NCBI GenBank assembly: GCA_031761405.1
Contig: JASEVX010000003.1
Span: 66,620,150-66,684,149, forward strand
Source of the DNA: Serripes groenlandicus
Taxonomy: Eukaryota; Mollusca; Bivalvia; Cardiida; Cardiidae
Length of the DNA stretch: 64,000 bases
Reading direction: 5' to 3'
Shown: piece by piece, positions 22,790 through 35,465 of the stretch
How the letters are laid out: every line of letters begins with the position of its first letter
Position numbering within the stretch: position 1 is the stretch's first letter
Program-made: the position numbers and the translations under genes
Notes under the pieces: generated by a model
The model's input: only the letters and a program-made list of their open reading frames with translations
What the model was told of the DNA's origin: nothing
Database searches by the model: none

Positions 22790-24650
22790 CAGGTTTAATA
22801 CAGTTAATTGGTTAAAATGTTACTGTACACGATGACATTTATACATTTAATTTCTATGAACACGTCTTTGTTAAACGGTTACAATACAGACTGATATGTA
22901 GACAGTGAATGTCTTAAACCGTTACTGTATATAATGATTTTGAGACAGTGGTTGTGTTAATCCGTTACTGTATACAATTATTTTTTGACAGTGATTGTGT
23001 TTGTTATTGTATATAATGATTTTAGACAGTGATTGTGTTATACCGTTACTGTATAACATGGTTTTTAGACAGTCACTGTTTTAAACCGTTATTGTTTATA
23101 ATGATTTATAGATAGTGATTTGGTCAAAACGTTAAAGTACAGGACGATTTGCATACAGTGATTGTGTTCTTAAGTTACAATATATGTCGATCTTTATTCA
23201 GTGATTAGGTTCAATCGTTACTGTACATGACAATTTTTATGCGGTAATTGGGTTTAATCGTCACTGTACAGTAAGTACTATTCTCATTCAGTAACTGGGT
23301 TTAATCGTTACTGTACATGCCGATTTTCATACAGTTATTGGGCCTAATCGTAACTGTACAGTTCGATTCTGATACAGTGATTGGGTTCAATCGTTACAGT
23401 ACAGGACGATTTATATACAGCGATTGGGTTTAATCGTTACTGTACAGTACAATTCTCTTACAGTTACTGTGTTTAACCGTTACTGTACAGGACGACTTTC
23501 ATACAGTTATTGAGTTTAATCGTTACTGTACAGTACGATTTTCATACAGTGATTAGGTTCAATCGTAAAAATACAGGACGATTTCTATAAAGCGATTTGG
23601 TTCAATCGTTAGTGTATATGACGATTTTTATACAGTCATTTGGTTAAATCTTTAATGTTAAGGACGAATTGTTTACATTGATTGAGTTCAATCGTTACTG
23701 TAGGACGCTTTTTATACAGTGATTGGGTTAAATGGTTAATAAACATGAATATATGTATACAGTGATTGGCTTTTATCGTTACTGTAAAGGACGATTTGTG
23801 AACAGTGATTGGGTTCAATCGTTACTCTATAGAACGCTTTTTATCCCGTGATTGGGGTAAATTGATAATGTACATGACGATTTGTGAACAGTCATTTGGT
23901 GTAATCGTTACTGTTAATGATGATTTGTATTCATTGATTGGGTTCAATCTTTAGTGTATTGCATGCTCTTTAGCTCGACTTTTCGAAGAAAAGGCTAGCC
24001 ATACTACTCGCCTCGGCGTCGGCGTTTGCGTCGGCGTTTGTGTCACACCGTGGTTAAGGTTTTTTTACCAATTCACTTCTTTTCAAAACCATTACAGATA
24101 TTACTTTTAAACTTCTAACACTTGTTCACAATTATGGCCTTTTTTCGACTTATAATTTGGTTTACGTACCACACTACTTTTTTGCCATACCATTAGAGAT
24201 ATAGCTTATACACTTACAATACGTATTTACCATCAGTATTTCCATCAACAGACAAGAGTACATAACTGTGTCATGTTTTTTAAATAGAAAATATTGCCCT
24301 TTTCCGATTCAGAATATTGGTTAATTTATTCACACCAAGTGAATTTTTTTTATAACAATTATAACCCTTTAACGACTTATAAAGTACTTTGCTTATATAG
24401 AGTTTGATAAAGTTCTTGGTTATTTTCCTGTACCTCCCAAAAACGTTTTGTTTTATTGGCAAGCACGAACAAGTCGAGCACGCTGTCCTCTGACAGCTCT
24501 TGTTTATACAGTATTTGGGTTAACTCATTAATATACATGACGTTTTGTATAGATTGATTGGGTTCAATGTTTACAGTACAGGACGATTTTCATGCAGTTA
24601 CTGGGTTAAACTATTACTATACATGAGGATTTTTGTACAAGTAACTTTTA
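22790..24650. repeat. Tandem array, 43-bp unit, interrupted
   Basis: The best units, around 23,210-23,560, read cgttactgtacaggacgatt, ttcatacagtgattgggttt, aat (43 bases). Units are diverged at the left edge (22,840-23,110) and right edge. The array is split by a foreign element at 23,966-24,502 and resumes at 24,503-24,650. About 30 units in total. No coding potential. Confidence 0.9.
23966..24502. mobile_element. Dispersed ~537-bp element with short inverted ends
   Basis: The insert starts ctctttagctcgacttttcg, with a Gly/Val-like cctcggcgtcggcgtttgcg stretch, and ends acaagtcgagcacgctgtcc, tgacagctcttg. The sub-terminal agctcgactt / aagtcgagc pair is inverted. The sequence is of a dispersed type I recognise from bivalve genomes. 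It interrupts the 43-bp array, which defines its limits to within a few bases. No open frame encodes a transposase, so it is nonautonomous. Confidence 0.75.
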
Positions 24651-25192
24651 TCAACATGACTTGATAACGTAGATACACTGAGTATGTTACTTCTCCATTT
24701 GATTGTTTATTTTATATGATTGTCATTGAACTCACCTTTTCAGCTTTGCGCCATGAAAAGCAACTTAATAGATATTATTACTACTGTTGCCCTAGAGGTA
24801 GTTTTTCATATTCTAAGATCCATATTTGACCTCAAAAACCTATGTTGTGGGTATTCAAAAAAACGTCTTTGATAGACTATTCTTTAGAGTACCCACCATA
24901 TAGGTTAGAGCAATAAGAGAAATATTATGGAAATAATAATATATTTAGGCATCTGTTACACGTTTTGAAAAAGACAAGCCTCCATATTCATACTAAGGCT
25001 TAACATGGATACTGCTATGCAGCGTTTTCATGAAATCTTCTGTGGCAATGTGGCGAATTTCGCAAACCGGATTTGGTTGCGCGGAGACGATAGCTGATCT
25101 GGTTATACACTTGTCGCAAATGTATATGGGTTGGTTTTACGCAGAGTGCCACTCAATTACATATCTTTTTAAGTATCTGTTATATATGGTCG

Positions 25193-27008
25193 CATATTAC
25201 TGCCGTAAGATAACCAGTTAATGTGTTGTACACTATTAGCAGGTTATCTAGTTATGGTTTGCGAATTTCACTTAATAAGTAACATAATTCCTGGTTAACT
25301 AGATAATATTCGTTTTATCACTTATTTGATACTTTCGAAACGTAAGACTTAAACAAGGCATGAAAGTGACCAGAACTGCAATCCGTTACCTTTTCATGCT
25401 CTTAACACTAACATAATATCTAGTTATGGTTTGCGAATTTCACTTAATAAGTAACATAATATCTGGTTAACTAGATAAGATTCGTGTTACCAGTTATAAA
25501 TAAATAGATGTATACGCCAATTAACTTACAACTGAAATCCTATCTATGTAATTATCTTATCTAGTCAACTACTCATTATTTCACATAATAACTGCTTAAC
25601 TAAATAAGATTTGTGTTGCAAGTTAGGAAAAAATAGACGCATACGACCATTAACGTACAACGCAAGTCCTAGCTAGTTAACTGCTTATTATGTCACATGC
25701 TAAATGGTTAACTATATAAGATTCGTGTTACCATTTAATGGGCTTCCAATGACACGTTTTAGGCGGTTGATCCATTGTAACCATTCGTTCATAAGTACTT
25801 TTCTTCATCTGATAAATAAACATAGTTATAATGACAACTATTTTCATCTGTATCTACATTTTCTAGTTATTTAAAACAAAATTGGACATCAGTGTCATGC
25901 CTTGTTTGAAACATGATAAATAATGCTTTTAAAATTAACAAATTCGTTTAATTACCAGACGATTTTACAGTGTCCTTTTGTGTTTAACCTATACCAGAAC
26001 AAACGTGAAATGCTCTGTTGCTGAGATTATCTTACAGTAAATTAATTCAATACAAACTAATTTTAAATGCAAATATTAGGGGTCCGTCTAGCATTGCTTA
26101 ATCAATAGTTACAGCTGTCTCAAAACAACTGAAACTGTTTACTTTTTCCAATAGGTTTTCACAATCCATAGGTGAGCAAAAATGCATTGATTTTTATTTT
26201 CTTAAATTTACAATCCTTTTGTTTGAATCAGTACCTTGCTGAGGTTGCAGAAGGCGTTGACATTAATCATATGATAAACTCATTCTACAAAAATGACAAA
26301 TAAATGATGAAATGTATTTCTAAGAAAGAAAATCACACGACTTGATTGGAATTCGAACCCGCGCACGTCTTTTGCGAAAATGTTTTTAAGCTAGGTGCGT
26401 TTCCACTGCACTAAGCACCTACAGTTATAACATCATTCGAATTTCCGCTAGATTTGCCACGCAATAAACGCGTGATCTATAACTGGCAACACGAATCTTA
26501 TCTAGGTATCCAGTTATTATGTTACTTATTAAGTGGTTAACAAGATAATATTCGTGTTTCCACTTATCGATTTATATACACCTGGATATCTGGTAACACA
26601 AATCTTATCTAGTTAACCAGTTATTATGTGTAATAATAAGTATTTAACTAGATAGTATTTCAGTTGTAAGTTAATGGACGTATAAATCCTTTAATTGGTA
26701 ACTCGCAACACGAATCTTATCTAGTTAAGCAGTTAGAATGTTACTTATTAAGTGGATTTCGCAAACCATAACTAGATAACCTATTAGTGTTGCACAGTAC
26801 ATAATAAACATGTAACGGGTGGCAGTTCTGGGCACTTTCATGCCTGATTTTAGTCTTACGTTTCGAGAATATCAAATAAGTGGTAACATGAATCTTATCT
26901 AGTTAACCAGTTATTATGTTACTTATTAAGTGAAATTCGCAAACCCTAACTATATAACCAGTTAGTATTGCACAAAACATTAACTGGTTATCTTACAACA
27001 GTAATATG
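25193..27008. mobile_element. Foldback-type element with ~197-bp terminal inverted repeats
   Basis: The left arm (25,193-25,389) starts catattactgccgtaagata, contains ggttatctagttatggtttg, cgaatttcacttaataagta and caaggcatgaaagtgaccag, and ends near atccgttac. The right arm (26,811-27,008) is its reverse complement with modest divergence, ending cagtaatatg. Inside the arms a short motif (ggttaactagataagattcg and its complement) is repeated many times in both orientations (25,270-25,740 and 26,480-26,900), so the element is built of nested inverted repeats. The central 0.7 kb is single-copy AT-rich DNA with a tRNA-like stretch. No transposase is encoded. Confidence 0.85.
26335..26425 (-). other. 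tRNA-like stretch inside the foldback element
   Basis: On the minus strand ggtgcttagtgcagtggaaa contains a perfect A-box pattern (TAGTGCAGTGG). About 45 bases on, gcgggttcgaattccaatca resembles a B box with one extra base. The acceptor-stem halves do not pair convincingly, so I do not call a tRNA gene. It may be a tRNA-derived SINE captured by the element. Confidence 0.35.
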
Positions 27009-27639
27009 CCACCATAGTTACATACATATTGAAGAGCGATCAGTTTCATTAAACGTTAACTAACGGAAGTGAAACGAAATGACAGAATATGTGCAAAAGC
27101 TCTTATGTAATTGATGGATTTACTTCTGTTAGTTATAATAGATTCATTTCATTATATGTCAACATCAGTATTTCCACGTCTATTTTTATCTTACTTAAAT
27201 AGCTGTTTGACACTTCTATCTTAAATCGTTGATTAATAGGCAGCGTTACACGAAAGCCACCTTTCAGGTGTAATGTATGACAATTACCAAAAGAAGACCC
27301 TATCTTGATCACCTTTTTGAATAGAACTGAAAAGGTATTCAAGGTTCTTACTCTTACACTTATAAGAAAAGAGGAGCCTTGTCCCCTAGTGGCCAATGGA
27401 TCTTGGTAGAGGAAAACTGAGAAACATTTTTGACAAATTATGTTCTGCCTGTACTTTTGTAAATGGAATTGAATTATTTGAAAACATTTCTGTGAAATTA
27501 TTTTGAAAATTGACAAGTAGTATTCATATGAGAATATTTGAACTGACAACGGACGGACGGTAATGGATCACAATAAGTCGACCCGATCGTACTACAGAGG
27601 CTTCCATGACGATTATAAGAGAATATGTGGCAAACAAAG
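27009..27639. other. Noncoding stretch, dispersed-repeat remnant
   Basis: There is a 139-codon open frame on the minus strand (27,549-27,133), but it is low in complexity and shows no recognisable domain. The part around 27,370-27,590 (gtcccctagtggccaatgga, ctgacaacggacggacggta) has the character of a common mollusc dispersed repeat. No gene is supported. Confidence 0.55.
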
Positions 27640-28110
27640 AAGATCTGGATCCATCTGTAGGGAGGTGTAGGCCCGAAGATCGGTTCAGTCTGCGTGGAGG
27701 TGTAGGCCCGAAGGTCAGCTGTTGTGCTTTCGTGTTACGTGGTTCAAAGTTCTTTACATGCAATTTAATTATTTGGTTTAAACTGGATACATTGATAGAG
27801 AAAGTGCATAGACCAAGATTAGACTGCTTTTATAAAAATGTCTTCACCGATAATAATTGTATCACCTGTCAATATGTACAGGTTAACCTCTCCCGAGCTA
27901 CATTGCGCTGGTGTAAATCATTACAGCTGCTATAGAGAGATGTGATATGGTCACATGTTTCCATTGATTAAATATTGTCATTTTATTCATGCACACTAAA
28001 TTTTGGGAATCTAAAGTGAACAATTATATAAACAATATGGAAGAATGAGGAATTGTTTTATGGTTAGCAATAACTTCTTTACCCAAGTACTATTCCAAAT
28101 TACGGTTCAA
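27640..28110. repeat. Paralogue of 49,690-50,105 with a short minisatellite
   Basis: About 1.5 units of the ggaggtgtaggcccgaaggt minisatellite lie at 27,655-27,710. They are followed by about 400 bases matching the sequence right of the large minisatellite: tttggtttaaactggatrca, gaccaagattaga, aaaatgtcttcaccgat, acagctgctatagagag, gaacaattatataaacaata. The match ends near 28,110. Confidence 0.85.
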
Positions 28111-30215
28111 TCTCATGTCGTTCCTAAAGTTGCCAAACAATAAACAGAATGTAGGCCGTGCTGAGTTGATAATCCTTGGATTTACTGAATACTTTTCATA
28201 AAAAAAAACAGGCTTATCTTTTTTTTTGTTTTCTCATATGCTTCGTGTAACGTTGAGAAAAGATTCATCTTAGCTTATATCTGTGATATTTAAAGACTTA
28301 TTTTTTTGTTACTGAAAAGTTAAAAATATTACCCATTTGGAATGGTTTAACAGAGAAATGATCTGTAATGTTATCACTTATCTCTAAGACACATGTTCAT
28401 ATGGCTCTAGTTTTTGGCATTGCGTTATGCAACAATGAATAAAGTTCAACAATCCTGTGTAACTAACGAAATATTTAATATTTAGCCCATACACATGAAA
28501 CAATATTGACGCATACAACATTTAACAATATCTACTAATACATCGTCAATTTAGTCTCGCCTTCTTTTACCATTATATTTACGTATATGTCTTACTAGCG
28601 CAAGGTGCCCTTTCATTCTACTCGACGCCTTTCTTACTCCCACCTCTTCCTGTATGGTCTAAGCAGGATAAATCCACCAGGATCTATCCCTTCCCTCTCG
28701 GATCTTATTCTAGCCGACGTGTCTGATCTAGACAACATATCAAACAATATCTTCTTTTAATGCTCCCTCTCTGTCTCTCTGCTCTCTGTCTTTTACATAA
28801 AAAATATCAGACCACTTAACACAATTAACATATGTGCCACTGTTATTAATACAATAAATCTCTTTTACAAAGTAAATGGTCAACTCCTAGTGGAGCGCCA
28901 TCCTATTGCTATTATGTGTCATTATGTTTCTGTATGCTCCTTGAACCAAACTATTATAATGTGCGATAACCATACTTTAATCTTTAGTTAAAAGGACGTA
29001 ACATAACAGACGTCGATAACGCTAAATTATTTACACTTTTCCACAAGCAACAAATTTACAGCAGACGAATTTGAAAACACCTGGGAAAAGTATGTAAACA
29101 TCTTTAAAAAGAAAGAACAGTTATTCAATAAAGTTGATAACATTGTAGCAAAAGCAGAAATTGCTCTTCAAGATCAATTTCCTCTTTTGCCATAATGTTT
29201 TCAAAAGTCTTCTGCTGCAGAGGCGTCATACAGCGTATGGAAGTGGCATAGGGTTAATAACTGTACAGCAAGCTGATACTTTATCGTAACGAAATTACTA
29301 AGGTATATAGTCCAAAGGTTGTACCCAATATTATATATAAACATTGTTCGTTCATTTTCAAATGCCTCGTAAACACATATATAACATATAGGATAGAGCA
29401 ATGTATAATAACAACAAGTGCATAAAGCCAATGATATCGTTTTAAACGTGGAATTTAACCATTATTTTCTCAACGACCCTTTTCGTCACATGAGACTAGG
29501 TCTCCTTTAGGACCCAGGAGTTACTACATGTACACTGTGATTACTTTGGCCAAGTTCAAAAGGAATGGTGTTATATTTCTCCATTACATTTTAAAATCAT
29601 TTACTCCTCCCTTCCAGAGAGATTAGTTTCCAGTTTAATTTTCTTCCTTCATACGCGTATTGTCAACCCGTACTTGAAATTATTTATTATACTTTTCCGG
29701 ACACCTGTACAATCATCAAATTTCTACAATATACTTAATCCACAATATAAAACACATTACAATATGTTGTACTAAGGTGCCGAATATGTACATTATACAT
29801 AAAAGACAGCTCTGCAATGAATTATCCACAGTTACTTCCCATTCACAATTACATGGAACACACAAGCGCATGACCCTTTTTCACATTTCGTCTAACTAAT
29901 TATTGTTCTAGCTCACCAATAATTGAGGTATCTTACACTATGTTGTTAATCCTATCGAGTCAGAGACCTATTTGCATGCTAGTCAATTATTATACCTAGA
30001 ACCCAATAATGTGCAGTCCAATTTTCCAGTTTTCGTCAAACATAGAATATATTACCAGTACTACAATCACTCTAATACTCCAGACGCCTTCTTTTCAACA
30101 ATATGCACAAATTTACTTTTCTTTTTAGTCATTGTATAAAACCCTACTTCAAAAAAACACTACAGACTCTACTACAGTAAAAAGCACATACAAGCATTAT
30201 AACAAACTATTTTCA
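28110..30215. repeat. ~2-kb dispersed repeat, copy 1
   Basis: The copy runs from gttgccaaacaataaacaga and atgtaggccgtgctgagttg, through a pyrimidine-rich stretch near 28,560-28,790 and a palindromic MITE (29,030-29,256), to aaagcacatacaagcattat. Copies or parts of it lie at 30,885-32,905, 34,200-34,470, 58,966-60,420 and 63,095-63,640. Its open frames are short and not conserved between copies, so I see no protein gene in it. It may be a long nonautonomous element or a segmental repeat. Confidence 0.85.
29030..29256. mobile_element. Palindromic MITE, full copy
   Basis: The left end has ttacacttttccacaagcaa, then tacagcagacgaatttgaaa. The right end has gttttcaaaagtcttctgct, gcagaggcgtcatacagcgt and a terminal gggttaa. 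The two ends are imperfect inverted repeats. A central hairpin (gcaaaagcagaaattgctct...tcctcttttgcc) lies at about 29,150-29,190. No coding capacity. Confidence 0.75.
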
Positions 30216-30229
30216 TCTGAACACTCTTG

Positions 30230-30850
30230 GTAAAGGTTCACCTAAAACACCAACTAAACATTGAAACAATTGACTCAGAGTTTTGTTAACATTAAGGTTA
30301 CATTTCCTAAATTTTACTTATATTTTGTATAAAGATTGTCCCCTTTCCCCATAATGAAGTTGTAATCTTACAAACGATCCTGTAACAATATCCATAAACG
30401 CAACAAATTGAATACATTGACTTATTTTAAGAATGTGATCTGTAAAAGATTGTTAGTATGCTCATAACCAATCACTGTAAACTTTGGCTTTCTTACATTT
30501 ACAGAGAAACGTATTGCAGTACATATTAAGAAAATATTAACTGATTTGGTGATAATTTGGACAATTTACTTGAATAACAATATCATCGGATAATATAAAA
30601 AATATAAATGTAGTAGTACTTAAAGCAAGATCAGAGCTAATTTAGTCCACAAATAAAAGTCTCCTAAATATATGCTAATAAAAGGGAGAAAAATATAAGT
30701 GAAACTACATTCCCTTGTGTTAAGCCAACAGCGCACATTCGAGACATTCTGAATTGTTATCACTCTTACTTTAACTAGTGGGTATATATCTTAGTCCGCT
30801 ATGATATAAAACACTATCAAATGGCTTTTTAAGATTAAAAAACTGTACAA
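30230..30850 (-). pseudogene. Degenerate non-LTR reverse transcriptase fragment
   Basis: Reading the minus strand from about 30,850, changing frames give FFNLKKPFDSV (compare the motif A pattern FxDxxKAFDxV), RCWLNTRECSFTYIFLPFIS (compare G-L-x-Q-G-x-x-x-S-P-x-L-F-x-x-Y), and FILSDDIVI (compare YADDxV). These appear in the usual reverse-transcriptase order, followed by a YC....vN.kKaKV-like stretch. Stops and frame shifts are frequent. This lies in the gap between copies 1 and 2 of the 2-kb repeat. Family level beyond non-LTR is not safe. Confidence 0.5.
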
Positions 30851-30884
30851 CGCACAACTTACGGTTTCATATACGGTGGTTAAT

Positions 30885-32905
30885 TAAGTCAAGCACGAAA
30901 ATACAAATAAAGCTAATTAGTGGGAGACGAATGACGTTTCTAAAGTCGCAATTAATGGACAGAATGTAGGCCGTGCTTGCAATCCTTGCATGTACTTAAT
31001 AGTTTTCAAAAAAAAGAGGGCTTATCATTTTATTTTTGTTCTCAATTCTCAATATGTTTCGTGTAACGTTGAGAAAAGATTCATCTTCGTATGACTCTAG
31101 TTATTAGCATTGCGTTATGTAACAATTAATAAAGTTCATAAAGCCTGTGTGAATAACAAAATATTGAATACAATACACCTGAAACACTATTGATACATCA
31201 ACATTTAACAATATCTACTAGTACATCGTCAATTTAGTCTGGCCTTCTTTTACCAATATATTTACGCAAATGTCCCACTATCACAAAGTTTCTGATCTAG
31301 ACAACATATCAAATAAGATATTCATTTAATGTTCCCTGTCTGTCTCTCTGCTCTCTCTGTTTTTCCTAAAAAATATCGGACCACTTAGTGCATCTGTTTT
31401 TAATAAAATAAATCCCATTCACAAAGTAAATGGTCAACTCCTAGTGGAGCGCCATCCGATTGCTATTCTGTTTATAATGTTACAGTATTCCCCTTGAACA
31501 AAAATATTATGATGACCGATAACCATACTTTAATCTTTAGTTCAACGGCCTTTACATAACAGTCATCGATAAATCTTAATCATTTACACTTTCCCACAAG
31601 CAACAAATCTACAACAAACGACTTTGAAAACACCTGGGCAAAATTATATATTTTTTTTAAAAAGATGAATTAAAGAACAATTATTCAATAAAGTTGATAA
31701 CATTGTAGCAAAAGCAGAAATTGCTCTTTAAGAACAATTTTCCATTTTGTCATAATGTTTTCAAAAGTCTTCTGCTGTAGAGGCGTCATAAAGCCTATGG
31801 AATTGGCATATGGTTAATAACAGTACAGCAATCTGGTACTTTATCGTAACGAAATTAGGAAGGTGTATAGTCCAAAGGTGTTACTCAATAAAAAAAATAT
31901 ATGTAAACAATTGTTCGTTCATTTTCAAATACCTCGTTAACATATATATAACATATAGGATACAGCAATGTGCATAATAACCACAAGTGCATAAAGCCAA
32001 TGTGGAAACGTGGAATTTAACCATTATTTTCTTAACGAGCCTTTTTGTCACATGAGACCAGGTCTACTTTAGGACCCAGAAATAATTTAGCTTTGATGTC
32101 CTAGAAATGCACTCTTTTAATTCAGATTTATTTATATGACTAATATGCTTGTGTAAAATACAGAAGATTTATGCGGGTCTTTACTGGTAAAAGTATGCTG
32201 AGTTACTACAAGTACACAATGATTACTTTGGCCAAGTTCAAAAGGAATGTTTTTTATATTTTACCATTACATTTTAAAATCGTTTCCTCCTCCCTTCCAG
32301 AAAGATTAATTTCCAGTTTAATTTTCTTCCTTCATAAGCGTATTGTCAACCCGCACTTGAAATTCTTTATTATTCTTTTCTCCACACCTGTACAATCATC
32401 ACATTTCTACAATATTCTTGATCCACAATATACAAAACATTACAATATTTTGTTTTAAGGTGCTGAGTATGTACATAATACATAAAGGACAGCTCTGCAT
32501 TGGATTATCCTTCAGGTACTTCCTATTTCCAATTACATGGAACACACAAGCGCATGACCCTTTTTCCCATGTGGTATAACTAATTATTATTCTAGCTCAC
32601 CAATAATCGAGGTATCTTACACTATGTTGTTAATCCTATCGAGTCAGAGACCTATTTGCATGCTAGTATATTATTATACTTAGAACCAAATAATTTGCAG
32701 TCCAATTTTACAGTTTTCGTCAAAACATAGAATATATAACCAGTACTACAATCACTCTAATACTCTAGAATCCTTCTTTCCAACAATATTCAAAAAATCA
32801 CCTTTCTTTTTAGACATTGTATAATACCCTACTTCATAAAAACACTACAGACTATACTACAGTAAAAAGCACATACAAACAACATATTTTCATCTAAGCA
32901 ATACC
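30885..32905. repeat. ~2-kb dispersed repeat, copy 2
   Basis: This is collinear with 28,110-30,215 at roughly 85-90 percent by eye. It includes the atgtaggccgtgctt start, the MITE (31,582-31,816), the gtacaatcatcacatttcta segment and the aaaaagcacatacaaacaac end. It lacks the ~90-base pyrimidine-rich block present in copy 1 near 28,600-28,710. Its left edge shares cttacggtttcatatacggt with the left flank of the LINE at 54,498. Confidence 0.85.
31582..31816. mobile_element. Palindromic MITE, full copy
   Basis: The copy runs from tttacactttcccacaagca and acaacaaacgactttgaaaa, through a central gcaaaagcagaaattgctct hairpin, to gttttcaaaagtcttctgct and a terminal atggttaa. It sits at the same place in the 2-kb repeat as the copy at 29,030, so the insertion predates duplication of that repeat. 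Confidence 0.75.
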
Positions 32906-34195
32906 TATTGCTTGCACTATATTTATATCTCCCTTTCTAACAAACACCCGACACCTGATAACGACCCCAAATGTTTGATATTCATACCAAACCTTGATTT
33001 TACCTCTTTAGTAACGTATCTTACACAGCTATACATCGTGCTGTTACATGAGATAATTACACGTCAGTTTCCTTAAACTAACTTAACTTATATTTCTTGG
33101 AGAATTTTCAAGTAAGTCTAAACCTTTACTTTACACGCATAATTCAGCGTGCTAGCTAACGCAACTGATAACCTCCTATCGCCAGCATTCGTCTCCCCAA
33201 GTAGTTCAAACTAACTAATTCAGATTTAAATAATTATCCTCCAGGAATACATACTGCCATTTAACCATTGATTTCGTCAACTCTACATTACTAAACTTGT
33301 AACTGTCATCCTTTCTTACATCACATATCTCACCAAGAAAACAACAATTTAACCAACGATACAATATATAGTTCAACATTGAATTACACAATACTACATC
33401 ATTTGATACAATATAAGTCCGTCCTGTTCTGTTACATGTATTACATTAGCTACTGACAACATTCCTACCTTGATATTATATTCCTCACTTACCTAACCGA
33501 CATAAAACACATATCATAGTGCGCCGATACCAAGTCCGAGACTTGGGACAGACTTGTACATATGCCTTTTCTAATTATTCCAAATCTGATTTAAAATTTA
33601 GAAGCTAGTGTAACACATTTAGCAAATTTATAACTGACCCCTTTATCCGAAGAAATTGCATTTTTGCAATGAAAATACTTTGAAATTAATTATATATAGT
33701 TTTCGGAAACTTAGGCGGTACTTCAACATTTCAATACCAAAACAACCCAAAAGGTTACTGACAATAATTACCAAGCATTTTTCTTGTAAGAAACGTCATT
33801 TGGATCTAGCTACATACTCCTTTAACATCATCTCAAATGCAAACTACCAGCCGTGTTGGTTCCCTTGGTCTTCTGTTGTCCGTTAATATTCTACAAGTGT
33901 ACATTTGAATGGAAGTAACCAGGCTTCTGCGCCCCAGGACGAGACAGGTAACTTCCCAACTTAACACATAATTAAACATTAAATACTACCACAGTTCCGT
34001 TAAAGAGTCTATGATGATACTGTCCTGGTCACGAGGTACCATTTATACGTCCTTGTAATTGTATCTCTCACTTCTCTGGCTCGTTGTATATGTCTCTAGT
34101 ATTTTGCTGTGAGTTGTGTAACAATCAACGAAGTTCAACATACCTGTGTGACAATAGTTAATAAATTAACGTAATGACAAAGTAAGCAGATAACA
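32906..34195. other. AT-rich stretch with no recognised feature
   Basis: Nothing I can support as a gene or known repeat. One 77-codon open frame (33,656-33,886, plus strand) has no domain and no splice context. Confidence 0.6.
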
Positions 34196-34199
34196 ACAA

Positions 34200-34760
34200 C
34201 ATGTTTCGTGTAAAGTTGAGAAATAAGCGAAATAAGCGAAACATTCATCTTAGTTAATATCAGTGTACTTTTTAGACTCTTTGTTTACTTAATACCAGAG
34301 AAAAGATCTGTATTGTTATCTCTTATTTCTATAACCCATTTTCGTATGTTTCTACTACTACGCATATGCATTGTGTTGAGTAACAATTACTTAATAAATT
34401 GAAAAAGCCTGTGTTATTATGTAGATCACATACATAGAACAATACTGATACATTGAACATTTAACATGATTGCATACTTTCATATTGTCCCGTTCACTTT
34501 ACTTTGCAAACCGGTGTCAAGGAGTGATCATGACCGTAGATAAGGGCGTAAGAAAAATCCGCATAATTTACATGCTAGGAATCTCATATACTGATCATGG
34601 ACACTTTCTTAATGTCTCATTCTAACAGTACGTTTTTGACATTATAACAGTATACTGTTACACGGCACGCGCGTCTAAAATGTTGGTCATTTAAAAAAAT
34701 AACGTCACCGTTATCATTCAACTTTCCAAACGGCATTTGCAACAAAATGACTACTAATGT
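34200..34760. repeat. Fragments of two dispersed repeats
   Basis: 34,200-34,470 matches part of the 2-kb repeat (atgtttcgtgtaaagttgag, gaacaatactgatacattga). 34,575-34,760 (aacagtatactgttacacgg, aactttccaaacggcatttg) matches 40,597-40,760 and 41,252-41,440. Confidence 0.75.
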
Positions 34761-34890
34761 AAACAAACAGTTTGTTTCGATTTCGGAAGCAGATTTATCA
34801 ACACTAAATAAAAAAGAATTTCCACAGTTTAAACCAAATAGTTTTCAATATGAAAGTATGCAATAAAAAGGTTATTGACCCTGTATTGTG

Positions 34891-34975
34891 AAATCATCGT
34901 TGAACCTCGCTCTTTGGCGAACGTAACCTCGCAAGCTCGGCAACGTCAACCCAAGAACTCGGTCCAACGATGATT
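34891..34975. repeat. Inverted repeat
   Basis: aaatcatcgttg at 34,891 is the exact reverse complement of caacgatgattt at 34,964, with partial pairing inside (acctcgc / gcaagc...). It could be a small palindromic element. It lies just downstream of the 3' end of the three-exon gene. Confidence 0.5.
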
Positions 34976-35305
34976 TAATAGCGTTAACACTTGCGGCAAT
35001 CCGAGTTTAGACCAAGAAACAACCGTTGATAAAACGGTCGTTAGAGAAATGATATCCGATAAAATGATCATATACCGATGTCCATAATATTTAAAATCAA
35101 TGGGAATTCTCTCTAAAAATAGTGAAAATTTAATTTCGTCCAAATATGTCAGTTAGGGCCTCTGTTTTGTAGAAGGTCCTATTATGGTGGATTATATACA
35201 GCACCTACTTGAAGGAATTACCCTCGACCTAGCACTGGAGAGAAACGTTTATAAGAAATGGCAACTTAACAGTTTGATTTAGTTAAAAAAAGGCAATTAG
35301 ACTGT

Positions 35306-35311
35306 TTTATT
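35306..35311 (-). terminator. Candidate polyadenylation signal
   Basis: AATAAA on the minus strand, about 155 bases after the stop codon of the three-exon gene and the first canonical signal I found downstream. The region between also contains a decayed ~45-base repeat (tgtttgatttcgtatataat). Confidence 0.35.
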
Positions 35312-35465
35312 TCGTATATAATAATAATAAAGTGATTTAGCTGTTTGATTTCGTATATAATTGGTTATTAAACTGTCTGATTTGATATTAAATCATTGTT
35401 TAAACTATTTCAGTTTCGTATAAAATCAGCAGGTAAAATTGTTCATCTGCAATAGGTTTAGGAGT

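Noticed and set aside
22790..24650. CRISPR-like array (regular 43-bp periodicity)
   Set aside because: There are no unique spacers between conserved repeats, the whole unit repeats, and the context is eukaryotic.
26335..26425. tRNA gene on the minus strand
   Set aside because: The A box is good, but the B box has an extra base and no acceptor stem forms.
27133..27549. 139-codon open frame on the minus strand
   Set aside because: No recognisable motif, AT-driven composition, and it overlaps a dispersed-repeat remnant.
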